The notes under the pieces are model-generated. The model searched no databases and was not told where the DNA came from. It was given only the letters and a program-made list of their open reading frames with translations. Source: Emiliania huxleyi CCMP1516 (lineage: Eukaryota; Haptophyta; Isochrysidales; Noelaerhabdaceae). Taken from it: a stretch of DNA of 64,000 nucleotides. Shown here piece after piece: positions 8,664 to 18,401 of this stretch (position 1 is its first letter; each line of letters opens with the position of its first letter). The DNA is taken from contig NW_005200680.1 in assembly GCF_000372725.1 (NCBI RefSeq), forward strand, positions 1-64,000, given 5' to 3'. The translations under genes and the position numbers were made by a program.

Positions 8664-11600
8664 CTACTGCTCCCGGATCCTCTTGGCCGCTCTCCGCTGC
8701 GTCGACTCACCGGCCGCGCCCGCCTCGCTCGCCTGCTCCCCACTGTCCACCCGGAAGGCCTCACCCGCCTCCTCGTCGATCCGCAACCTAGAGCCACAAA
8801 GACACGCTCAGCGTCAGCGATGTGTGACGCCCCTCCCTCCTTCCCCCGAGTTTGCGCGCGCCGGATCTTGAAGCCCGGCCGGTGAGCGCTGCCCTCGAGC
8901 GAACGAGTCTCCCCACCCTCGCGACGTGCCGCCCGCGCATCACGCTCGGCCTCTGCCCCGCCGCCACTTTCGCTCTCCCCATTCTCGGAGCCGCTCTCGC
9001 TGTCCGACTCAATCGCCCGCCGCTTGACCGCCCGCCTATGGTCCGCTCGGCCCGCGTGTCGCGCTGCGCAGCTCCACCCTCCGAACGCGAAAAGCATCGC
9101 CGCGCGCCTCTGCGGCCGGCCCGAGCCCGACGCGTCGGCCGCGATGATCGCCCTCGGCTCGGCGCGGCCGCCCCGCAGCCTCTTCGCCGACGCGCGCGAC
9201 CTCCCGACAACCCACCCCGCCTCGCGCCTCGCCCTGCGCGCCTCCTCCGCCTGCGCCGCCTCGCCAACGACCGAAGGCTCCAGAGCCGCGACGCCCGCGT
9301 CGTGCAGCTCGCGCCACGGGTCGCCGCGGGCGGCGGCGAGGAGGGCCGGCTCCAGCGATGCGGCCAGGGCGATCGACGCCTCCTCCGCCCCAATGCTGCA
9401 GTCCGCAGCGCCGCCGCCCGGCTGCTTTGCGCGCGCCTGAGCGGCGCACGTCTCCGCGTCGTGCAGCAGCGCCTCCCGCTGCCGGTAGTAGCCCGAGCGG
9501 AGCCTACGGCGGTGGAGCTCTCCCGGTGACGCGCCACCGAAGGCGGCGGCGGCGCTCGCGGCCAGAGCGATCGCCGCTCGAGCAGCAGCTCGAGACCGAC
9601 GGGAGGGGTCAGCGGCGGAGGAGGCGCCGCGGGAGAGGAGGCAACCACGACGGCGTCGGCGGCGATGACGACGTCCGCTGCGGCGATCACCGCATCGGAG
9701 GGCGGCGCTGCGGTCGCCCTCACCTCGGTCGCCACCGGCCAGCCCCAAGGCAGGGCCGTCTGCTCTGGCGGCGGGCCTCGGCAGCGGAACGGCGCGGCGG
9801 CGGGCAGGACCGCAAACGCCTCGAGCTGCTCTGCGGCGGCGGCGGCGAGCGGCGGCGCGAGGCGCGGCAGCACGTGCATCGTCGATCCAGCCACGTCCAC
9901 CTCCCACGGACTAACCTCCTCGCAGCTCACGGCCACGTCCTCTCCGCCCTCTCCGCCCTCTCCGCCCTCTCCGCCGCCCGCCCTCCCCGCGGCCTCAGCC
10001 GCCTCGGCCCCCTCCGCCACCGCCGCCGCCTCCGCCGCCTCTGCCGCCTCCGCCGCCTCCACCACCGCCATCACCTCGGCCGCCTCGGCCGCCTCGGCCG
10101 CCTCGGCCGCCTCCGCCTCCTCGGCCCCGCCTCCGCCCGAGCTGCTCCCGAAGGAGGGGTCGCGGAAGGGGTCGCGGATCTCCTCATGGTGGAGCTCAGC
10201 GAGCGGAACCGTCTCGTCCTAATTGAGAGTTAATTGAGAGTTAATTAAGAGTTAATTAAGAGCTCAGCGAGCGGAACCGTCTCGTCCTCGTCTCCGTCCT
10301 CAAAGAGCACCTGCGCCGGAGGGGTCCACGGGGCGGCTCAGAGGGACAAGGCTCCATCACTCTCCTCGCCCCCCTCCTCGGAGCCACCGTGAAGGTGCCG
10401 CCCTCCGCGCCGCCGTGCACCGCGGTGATCTCGCCGCGGTACCTGCAGCGGTGGGGAGGGGCGTGTCGCGAGGCCAGCCGTCGCGAGCGGCTCCTCGCCG
10501 CCGATCCGGCGCGGCACCAGCGCTCCGCGTCGGAGAAGAAGACGACGACCGCGGCACCTTCGGTCGCCTCGGACGCGACCAGCGGTGCTCCGGGCCGCAC
10601 AGCCTGCAGCCCCCGGTTGCAGCGCCCGACGTGCCGCGGCGGCTTGTCGCAGAAGCGGCCCCGCGTGCAGCGCGCGCACGTGGCGCCGGCGGGGGAAGGC
10701 GGCTCGACGCGTCCCCTCTCTCCCTCCCTCTCCGCGCCGCTCGCGTCGGCGGCGACCTCTCCGCTTGCGCCCTGTGAGGCGCTCGCCTCCACCGCCGGCT
10801 GCTCGGGCCGCGCTCCGGAGGAGGCGTCGCACTCTCGGGGGAGGAAGTCGCAGTCTTTAGGCGGGAGCGGCTTCTCCACCCACAAGACGGAGAAGCTCTC
10901 GAAGAGGTCCTCCCGCCCTCGCCCGCCCTCCTCCGCCCCTCGCCCGCCCTCCTCCGCCCCTCGCCCGCCCTCCTCCGCCCCTCGCCCGCCCTCCTCCGCC
11001 CCTCGCCCGCCCTCCTCCGCCCCGACCCCCTCGGCACCCGCGCCTCCGCTGCCCACGCCGAAGGAGGCGGTGGCGGCGGACGACGACGGGGTAGACGACG
11101 AGGAGGCGGCGTGGCAAGCAGCGGACGAGGAGGCGGCGTGGCAAGCAGCGGACGAGGCAGCGTCAGCAGAGAAGGCGTCGGTGGCCGGCCGGCGCACCGC
11201 GGTGAGCCGCCCCTCGAACCAGCGGTACTCGCCGCCGCACTGGCCGTGGCTGACGAGGAACGGGGCGAGCAGCCGCTCTCCAACCTCGGCGCGCGCCCAA
11301 GCTCGCCGCGCGTGCTCGTACCGCCCCTCGGGCACGACGAAGTCGGCGCAGCCGCTCGCCGGCCCGCGCACGCGCAAGCACCACAACTCCTCCCTCCCCT
11401 CCCCTCCCCCCTCCCCTCCCTCCCCGCCCTCTCCCCGCCCGCCCTCGCCGCCCTCGCCGCCGCCGAGCAAACCTGCGTCCACGCCGACGGTGACGCGCAG
11501 CACCACCGCGGCAGCAGGCCCGGCCGCCTCGTACTCGACGGCTCGCACCACGCACGGCACCGCGAGAGGCAGCGCGTGGTGCAACTCGAAGGGCGGTGCC

Positions 11601-14600
11601 GCCTCCCCGCCGACGCCCCTCCCAAAGCCGCTGCCCCTCGCAGCGCCTCCTCGGTCTCGCGCGCCGCTCTCGCCGCCGCCACATGCACCTCCCCTCTCGC
11701 CACCGCCCTCTCCCCTCGCCTCGCCATCCTCCTGGCCCTCCGTCACACCGCTACTCTCGCTCTCGCCGCCGCCCTCAAAGCCGCCGCCGTCCTCGCCGCC
11801 GCCCTCGCCACCGCCAGACCCGCCCTCGGCGCCGACGCCTCCCCCCTCCCCCTCCACCACTGCCGCCGGCTCCACCGCCATCCCCTCCACCGCCACCTCC
11901 GCCGCCACCTCCGCCGCCACCTCCGCCAGCCCCTCCGCCGATGCCTCCTCCACCGGTGCATCCGGCGATGCCCCCTCCGCCGCCTCCTCCGCCGGCGCCT
12001 CCTCCGCCGGCGCCGCTGCGGATGCCCCCGCCAGCACCAAAGTGACCGCCCGGACCGCCAGTACCACCTCCGGCACCGCCTCTGGCACCGCCTCTGGCAC
12101 CGCCTCTGGCACCGCCTCTGGCACCGCCTCTGGCACCGCCGCCGCAGTGACCGGCGACGAGTCGGGCTGGGCCGCCAGCGCCGCGGCGTGCGCCCTCCGC
12201 AGGTACACGACGCGGTCGCCGACCTGCGGCAAGTACTCGGCCCTCTCGGCGCGCGGCCGCAGCACCCACGCGCGCGACGCCGCCGCCTCCGCCTCCGCCT
12301 CCGCCGCCGCCTCTGCAGCAGCCAGCGCGGCAGCTCTCCTCGTAGCTCGCGCCTCCGCCGCCTCGCTGAGCTCTGCCGCCTCGACCGCCTCGGCCGCCTC
12401 CGCCTCGAGCCTCCTCGCCTCGGCACGCACCGCCGCACCCCGCGTCGAGAGGAGCCTCAGCCGCGCGCGGGCAGGCTGCCGGGCCTGGCGCGGCTGCCGC
12501 TGCTGCTGCCGGCGGCGGGACGACTTGCGGCCGGCGCCGCGCGAACGCGCGAGAGCTCGCCCCGTCGCTACCAGCAGCGCGGTCTCGTCGTCCGACGCCG
12601 CCATGTCCATCGCGGCCGCGCGCGCGACGCCGCTGCGCGAGCGGCGCGAGGCGAGGCGCGCGCCGCCGCGGCCGCGCTTGGCGCCTCCGCGCTTGGTACC
12701 GCCGCCTCGGCGGCTGCGGCGGGTGTCCGAGTCGGAGCCTGAGCCGTCCGAGCCCTCGGAGACGTAGGCGCCGCTCGACTGCGTCTCGTCGCTCTCGCTG
12801 CCGCTCTCGTCCCCCGTCGAGCCCCCAACCTCCGCCTCGTAGTCCGAGCAGGAGTCGTCGTCGTCGTCGCCGCCGTCGCCGAGAGACGGCTGCTGCTGCA
12901 CCTCGGCGGCGGCGCTGCTGCTCGGCGCCCCGCGCGCTGCGGCCGCGCTGCCGTGGTGGGCGGGCCGGTTCCCCCAGTGGAGGGGCGACGGCTCGGCGGC
13001 ATCGCACGCACTCGCGCCGGAAGCGGCCGCCGCAGAGACGACGAGGGGGGCGGGGGGCGGCGCCATCGGCAGCTTGCCGCTCCTCCGCGTGGAGCGGCTG
13101 GACAACGCCGCCTCCGCGGCCGCCACCGCCGCCGCGGCCGCCGCCGCCTCGGCCTCCGCCGCCGCCGCCGTCTCGCGCGCGAGGGCGGCCTGCTCCGCGT
13201 CGTACCCCTCGAGCAACAGCGGGTCGAGCGAGGCGGGTCGCTGGAAGGCGTCGCCGTGCGGAGTGCCTGGGTGGGGAGGATGTCGCTCTGGTGAGGGCGG
13301 TGATGAGTAAGACGCGCCGGAGGAGCGGCGTGGAGCGCGCCTCGCTCGTCGCAGAGCGGGTCCTCTCGGGTCCTCTCGAGGTCCTCTCGGCACTCTCGGG
13401 TCCTCTCAGGTCCTCTCGGGTCCTCTCGGGTCCTCTCGGGTCCTCTCGGGTCCTCTCGGGTCCTCTCGGCTCCTCTCGGCTCCTCTCAGCTCCTCTCGGC
13501 TCCTCTCGGCTCCTCTCGGCTCCTCTCGGCTCCTCTCGGCACTCTCGGCACTCTCGGGTCCTCTACTCTCGGGTACTCTCGGTCTTGGGTCCTCTCGCGC
13601 CTCGCTCGTCGCAGAGCGGCAGCCGCGGCGCGCGGTGCGGCTCGCAGCCGAGGTTGACGTCGTGCGCGTTGCCGCGCGCGTCATGCACGAGCGCGTGGAA
13701 GTCGGACGAGAAGAACTGGGCGTACGGCGCCCTCGCGAGCGCGCCGCCGAAGCCGCCGTCCACCCCGGTGACCCACGCCACGCCCGAGGCGTTGGTGGCG
13801 GCGAAGTAGAGCCCATCGGGCGAGAAGGCGCCATCGAAGACCTGCGGGGCGGAGGCCCGGAGAAGGCTCTTGCGGCAAGCACTCGGAAGGCACACAGGGA
13901 AGCCCGCGCTCGAAAGACGAGCGGCGGGCGGCACGGTCATCTCGGGCAATCTCGGGGTGTCTCGGGCAATCTCGGGGTGTCGGGCCGCCTCTCGCGCGGC
14001 GGCGTTGACGTCCGCCGCCGCCGGCTCGGGCACGGCGTGCGAGGAGAGCAGCCTCCCGCCCGGAGCATCCCACAGCCGGAGCTCGCCTGACAGAGGAAAA
14101 AGAAAAATAACCCGGCGGAAAAAGAAAAACAAGCAGCCCACAGCCGGAGCTCACCTGAGAGAGGGAATCGGGGCCGCGGTCACGTCGTGCACGCGGCGGC
14201 GACGCGGCGTGCACTGCCGCGGCGGCTGGTGCGGCTCGCCGTCGTAGCCGGCGGCGGCAAAGACCGGACGGGTCGTGCGGGTGGGCGCGCAGGACGTGGG
14301 TGGGGAGAGGTCCCTCGGAGAAGGTTGCGAGGCATGCGCCGCTGCAGCTGCTCCACGCGCGCAGCGCCGCCGAGAGGCAGGGCTCCTCGCGCGTCTGCCT
14401 GCGGGGAGGGGCGGGGGAGGAGGCTCGGAGCCGGGGGCGGGGGAGGGGCGCAGGGAGGGCTCGGAGGGGGCGTCTACTTGTGGAGTGACTCGGCGGTGAC
14501 GGCGAAGCGCCCGTCGCTGCTCCACTCGACGGCGTCGATCCACAGCGCCTAATTAAGTAACTAATTAACGATTAATTATTAATTATTCATGCTCCACTCG

Positions 14601-17600
14601 ACGGCGTCGATCCACAGCGCCTAATTAAGTAACTAATTAACGATTAATTATTAATTATTCATGCTCCACTCGACGGCGTCGATCCACAGCGCCTAATTAA
14701 GTAACTAATTAACGATTAATTATTAATTATTCATGCTCCACTCGACGGCGTCGATCCACAGCGCCTAATTAAGTAACTAATTAACGATTAATTATTAATT
14801 ATTCATGCTCCACTCGACGGCGTCGATCCACAGCGCCTAATTAAGTAACTAATTAACGATTAATTATTAATTATTCATGCTCCACTCGACGGCGTCGATC
14901 CACAGCGCCTAATTAAGTAACTAATTAACGATTAATTATTAATTATTCATGCTCCACTCGACGGCGTCGATCCACAGCGCCTAATTAAGTAACTAATTAA
15001 CGATTAATTATTAATTATTCATGCTCCACTCGACGGCGTCGATCCACAGCGCCGGCGGCTTGGCGCCGCTCTGCGAGTGGAGCGCGAGGGCGTGCACCTG
15101 CTCACAGCTGGAGGTGTGAAGAGGCGCTGTTCACACTTGAGGCGGATGAAGAGGAGGAGGGCGTGCACCTGCTCACGACTCTTATGATGAGAAAGTACTC
15201 ATGCATCAGTGGAGCGCGAGGGGAGAGCACCGGCGTCGACGCGGCGCGCGGCGCGAGGACGAGCGCCGTCGGCTCCGAGTGGGACCCGCCCTCCCACCTC
15301 CACACCCTCGCCGTGCCGTCTCGGCTGCCGGTGAGCAGCTCGTGCCTAATTAAGAGCTAATTAGCTGTTAATTAGCTGCCGGTGAGCAGCTCGTGCCTGA
15401 GAGTGGTTCGCGAGTGGTTCATGAGGCTCGTTCATCCATCACCTTGAGGTACCAGTGGGTTAGCGGTGGGGGGGGGGGGGGGGCAGCCCGCGCCTTGCCG
15501 GCGAGAAGCTCGCGCTCGTCAGCTCCGCGCGGTGGCCCGCCAAGGCCCAAGGCCGCTCGTGCGGCGCGAGGGCGCACCCGTCCCCGCCGCCCTGTGCCAG
15601 CTGCCCCTGCCCCTGCCCCTGCCCCTGCCCCTCCCGCCGGCTCGCCTCTCGCCGGCTCGCCTGTGTCCAGAAGAGGGGGGAGAGGGCGCCTCAGTCTCTC
15701 GCCGCTGCGTGCCTCGCCCCTCGCCCGCCCTCACCGCGGCGTCAAAGAGCCGGTGCGCCGGCGCGAGAGGCCACAAGTGGACGTACGGGTGGACCGTGCT
15801 GCCGACGCACGCGTACAGGCCGTCGCTCGAGATTGCGCACACTCCAGGAGAGCTTCCGATGGCCGGGGCGGGGTACGCGACGCTCTCGGGCGCGTCGAAC
15901 GCCTCGACGACGACCGTGCCGCCGCCGTTCGACGCGGCGCCGTCGCCGGCCGCGGCTGCGACGACCGCGCGCGGCACCTATCCGCGCCAAGGAGGAAGTG
16001 TCTAGGAAGTGTCTAGGAGTGTCTAGGAAACGGCACCTATCCGCGAGTAATTGAAGGAGTGGTTGACGGCCAATCGTCAAAACTCTGCGACGACCGCGCG
16101 CGGCACCGCGGCTCTCGAGGAGGAGGTGTCTAGGAAGTGTCTAGGAAGTGTCTAGTCCTCACCGCGGCTCTGCCGAGGAGGAGGGCCATCTCTTCCCTTC
16201 CCTTCTCTTCTCTTCTCTTCTCACCGCGGCTCTGCCGAGGAGGAGGGCCATCTCTTCCCTTCCCTTCTCTTCTCTTCTCTTCTCACCGCGGCTCTGCCGA
16301 GGAGGAGGGGCGGTGTCTCCCACTCGAGGGCGTTGTAGAGGCGGGTCTCCCCGTCCGCACACACCTACCGGCGGGGTCGGGCGACGCTCCGGGGAAGGGT
16401 CCGAGAAGGGTCCGAGAAGCGTGCCTCGGCCCGCGCTCGCCGTCAGCAGGAAGGGCTGGCCGCGAGCAGACAGCGGCGCCTCCCCCTCTCCGGCATGTCC
16501 CTCTCCAGCTCGCTCCTCGCCCTCGCCGCTGGAGGCGGTCCCGAAGACGGGGGAGAAGGAGAGGGACATGACTGGCGCCGGGTGGAGGAGCACGGCGACG
16601 GGCGTGCCGGAGGCGAGGTCCCTGCGGGTGCGGCGCACGGCGGCGGCGGTGAGGCGAGTCGAGCTGCTGGAGGGTCCGGCGAGTCGAGAGGGCGGCTGCG
16701 GCGCGCCACACGCGCGCAGTGGTGTCGTTGGATGCAGAGACGAGGTGGTCGTTGGCGGGGGAGAGCTTCAGGTCGGTCACCTCGCGCACGTGCCTAGACC
16801 AGGCGGGGCCCGGGCGGCGGTCGGGGAAGTGTCTTCGTGCGGCCGGCCCCTCTCTCTCTCTCTGCGAGGCGGCGACCCGCGCAGCGTGAACTGGAGCAGC
16901 CCGCTGACGCAGCTCCAAACCTTGGGACGAGCCGGGCACATGTCCGGGACGTGTCCGCAAGTACGACCCGCCCTGACCGCTGTCGAGGAAGCCCCTGAGC
17001 AGTGTCTCGGAAGTGTCTCGCAAGTGTCTGGCTCCAAGCCTTGACTGCGGCGTCGTCGGCGCCGGTGATCAGCCTCCGTCCCGTCCGGTCAAAGAGCACG
17101 CAGTACGCGGCGCAGAGGTGGCCGCGAAGCGCCGCTACCGCCGACATCATCCCGCCGCCGCCGCCGAGACGGCTGCCGCTGCTGCCACCGCCGCCGCCGC
17201 CGCCGCCGCGAGCGCTGCCGCTGCCACCGCCGTCGCCGCTGCCACCGCCACTGCCACCGCTGCTGCCACCACTGCTGCTACCGATGCCGCCCCGCAGGCC
17301 GAGCAGGAGTCGCCTCGGGAACGGCCTCGCGCCGAGCTCCCTCGCCAGCGCCACGTGCAGCAGGGCAGGCGCACCTCCTGCAGCTGCAGCGCCGCCCGAG
17401 CGGCTCCAGTGCGCGCTGGGCGGAGGAGGAGCCCGCCGGCCAAAGCTGACAAGCCTCCGCCCACCGGCTGCAGCCCGGTCCTCGCCGGCACCCTCGCCGC
17501 CCTCGTCGTCGCCCTCCTCCACGCCGCCACCGTCGCCCTCGCCGCCAACAGTGACGAGCGAGCGCGGCCCTTGCGTCAGCAGCGTGACCGGCGCTGCGGC

Positions 17601-17879
17601 GACTCGCTCGGACGGCGGCTGCTGGGTCTGCGAGAGCGCAAGCAGCTGCGATAGGAGCCGCTGCAGGTGCTCCGGCGGTGGGAGCCCTCCCGCTGCCGCC
17701 GCCGCTTCCTGCAGGGACGCCGTGTGCCGGCCGCCGCGCCAGTCGACCCGCTCGCCGAGCAGGCCGTGCGCCTCCGCCTCGCGCCGCAGGGCCTCGTATG
17801 CACCGGAGCATGGCGAGCCCTCGAGCAGTCGCAGCACAAGTAGGAAGATCTCGGGCGCTGGAGGCTCGGTCGACGTCAT
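8664..17879 (-). CDS. BRWD/PHIP-type WD40 and bromodomain protein
   Basis: Spliced gene from the ATG at 17877-17879 (MTSTEPPAPEIFLLVLRLL) to the TAG at 8664-8666. The N-terminus matches the BRWD/PHIP LisH-like region (SPCSGAYEALRREAEAHGLL, then ERVDWRGGRH). WD40 blades follow: LCAAYCVLFDRTGRRLITG, VREVTDLKLSPANDHLVSAS, VMSLSFSPVF, LLTGSRDGTARVWRW, ALWIDAVEWSSDGRFAVTA, VFDGAFSPDGLYFAATN. Next comes the FFSSDFHALVHDARG segment, an acidic/Arg-rich linker, the BRWD motif YLPQVGDRVVYLRRAH, and a bromodomain remnant (LRSGYYRQREALLHDAETCA). Exons I can place: 17040-17879, 16877-16920, 16707-16793, one from 16621 downwards, long ones about 10395-13350, and the last 8664-8787. Introns 16921-17039 and 16622-16706 are GC-AG; 16794-16876 is GT-AG. 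Role by homology: chromatin reader and CUL4-DDB1 substrate receptor in the nucleus. Confidence 0.8.
10193..10288. repeat. 28-bp exon duplication around an AT-rich spacer
   Basis: AGCTCAGCGAGCGGAACCGT plus CTCGTCCT occurs at 10193-10220 and 10261-10288; between them lie 40 bases made of TTAATTGAGAG-type units. On the gene strand the copies encode EDETVPLAEL of the BRWD-like protein and the spacer ends in AATTAG, an acceptor, so the second unit reads as a short intron with part of the exon repeated. Confidence 0.6.
10916..11022. repeat. 21-bp coding tandem repeat in the BRWD-like gene
   Basis: Five tandem copies of a 21-bp unit (CCTCGCCCGCCCTCCTCCGCC) encode five repeats of the heptapeptide EEGGRGA on the minus strand, in the linker before the bromodomain part. 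Unit length is a multiple of three, so copy changes keep the frame. Confidence 0.65.
13360..13610. repeat. Intronic TCCTCTCGG tandem tract
   Basis: About 250 bases of degenerate 10-bp units (GGTCCTCTCG, GCTCCTCTCG) separate the exon ending in the FHALVHDARG segment from the linker exon of the BRWD-like gene. Both plus and minus reading frames through it are artefacts. Confidence 0.6.
14518..15052. repeat. 72-bp exon-intron unit tandemly repeated seven times
   Basis: Eight copies of the 30-bp coding block (GCTCCACTCGACGGCGTCGA plus TCCACAGCGC) alternate with seven copies of a 42-bp AT-rich block (CTAATTAAGTAACTAATTAA onwards); the period is exactly 72. On the gene strand every unit has AG|GC at its junction: the first copy offers a GC donor (15052) and the last block an AG acceptor (14549), giving a 504-nt GC-AG intron (7 x 72). 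The coding block is ALWIDAVEWS of a WD40 blade. Confidence 0.75.
15086..15176. repeat. Introner-like element with 20-bp exon duplication (BRWD-like gene)
   Basis: GAGGGCGTGCACCTGCTCAC is present at 15086-15105 and 15157-15176. The DNA between carries, on the gene strand, the introner core GTGTGAACAGCGCCTCTTCA and ends CTGTGAGCAG. The predicted intron is 15098-15168 (71 nt, GT-AG). Confidence 0.6.
15326..15400. repeat. 23-bp exon duplication around AT-rich spacer, GC-AG intron
   Basis: CTGCCGGTGAGCAGCTCGTG plus CCT occurs at about 15325-15347 and 15376-15398, separated by AATTAAGAGCTAATTAGCTG and related AT-rich sequence. On the gene strand the predicted intron is 15346-15396 (51 nt) with CAG|GC donor and TTAATTAG acceptor. 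The coding block is HELLTGS of a WD40 blade. Confidence 0.6.
15995..16300. repeat. GTCTAGGAAGT tracts and a 60-bp duplication, intronic
   Basis: GTGTCTAGGAAGTGTCTAGG-type units occur at about 15998-16027 and 16127-16154. They are followed by repeated CGCGGCTCTGCCGAGGAGGA plus CTTCTCTTCTCTTCTC blocks at about 16162-16225 and 16225-16290. These lie between WD40 exons of the BRWD-like gene. Confidence 0.5.
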
Positions 17880-18011
17880 GGTGTGAGAGTAGTTGCAGCA
17901 GCACACGCGAGTTGTGATCAGTGGTTGCCAGCGAGCGAGGTTGCTCGGGCGGGCGCCAGGCCGAAGACCGGAGAGTACTTGCGTGCTTTTTTCTTTTTTC
18001 TAAGGACCGGT

Positions 18012-18401
18012 ATGGTTCTTGCACGTGTGCAAGATTGGGCGTCTTCTGCTGTGGCCACCTACTTTGACAGACTCAGCGTCTTGCGGCTGGCCGTATTGGC
18101 CGCGGCTTGGCGCCGCATCCTCGGTGCCTTGTCCGACCTCGGCGTGTTCGGCACGGTGCACGTGGATGAGGATACGTTCCGTACGGTGTGCGTCCAGGCT
18201 CTGCACTCCCGCCAAATCCCGATGCCCGAGCTCCTTCTGCAGTGGGGCGACTTGGGGTACTCTGAGGCGATCGTACCCTTGGGACCAGTGCCATCTGCAG
18301 AGGCAAAGACCGTCGACTTCTTGCAGTACGCGACAGTCGGGGCTCTCTGCGACCCTACGGCCGACGTCCCACAGGCGGGGTGGTTTCTTCTTCGCCCATG
18401 A
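18012..18401 (+). CDS. Hypothetical protein or long upstream ORF
   Basis: A 129-residue frame from ATG 18012 (MVLARVQDWASSAVATYFDR) with codon use like the neighbouring genes. Its TGA at 18399-18401 overlaps the ATG of the ankyrin-RING-Smr gene (18398-18400) as ATGA. No family recognised. It could be an upstream ORF that tunes translation of the next gene, an independent small gene, or an exon of an alternative transcript. It lies 132 bases from the divergent BRWD-like start, so the shared promoter must be very short. Confidence 0.4.
   Translation: MVLARVQDWASSAVATYFDRLSVLRLAVLAAAWRRILGALSDLGVFGTVHVDEDTFRTVCVQALHSRQIPMPELLLQWGDLGYSEAIVPLGPVPSAEAKTVDFLQYATVGALCDPTADVPQAGWFLLRP

Noticed and set aside
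11596..12045. Poly-Pro plus-strand protein
   Set aside because: Generated by GGC/GGA-rich codons of the minus-strand gene.
10389..12767. Very long plus-strand frames (up to 792 codons) opposite the BRWD-like gene
   Set aside because: Pro/Ser/Ala low complexity that mirrors the minus-strand exon, which carries recognisable BRWD motifs.
14518..15052. Repeat-spacer look of the 72-bp array
   Set aside because: Both parts of the unit are identical in every copy, so there are no unique spacers; one part is WD40 coding sequence.
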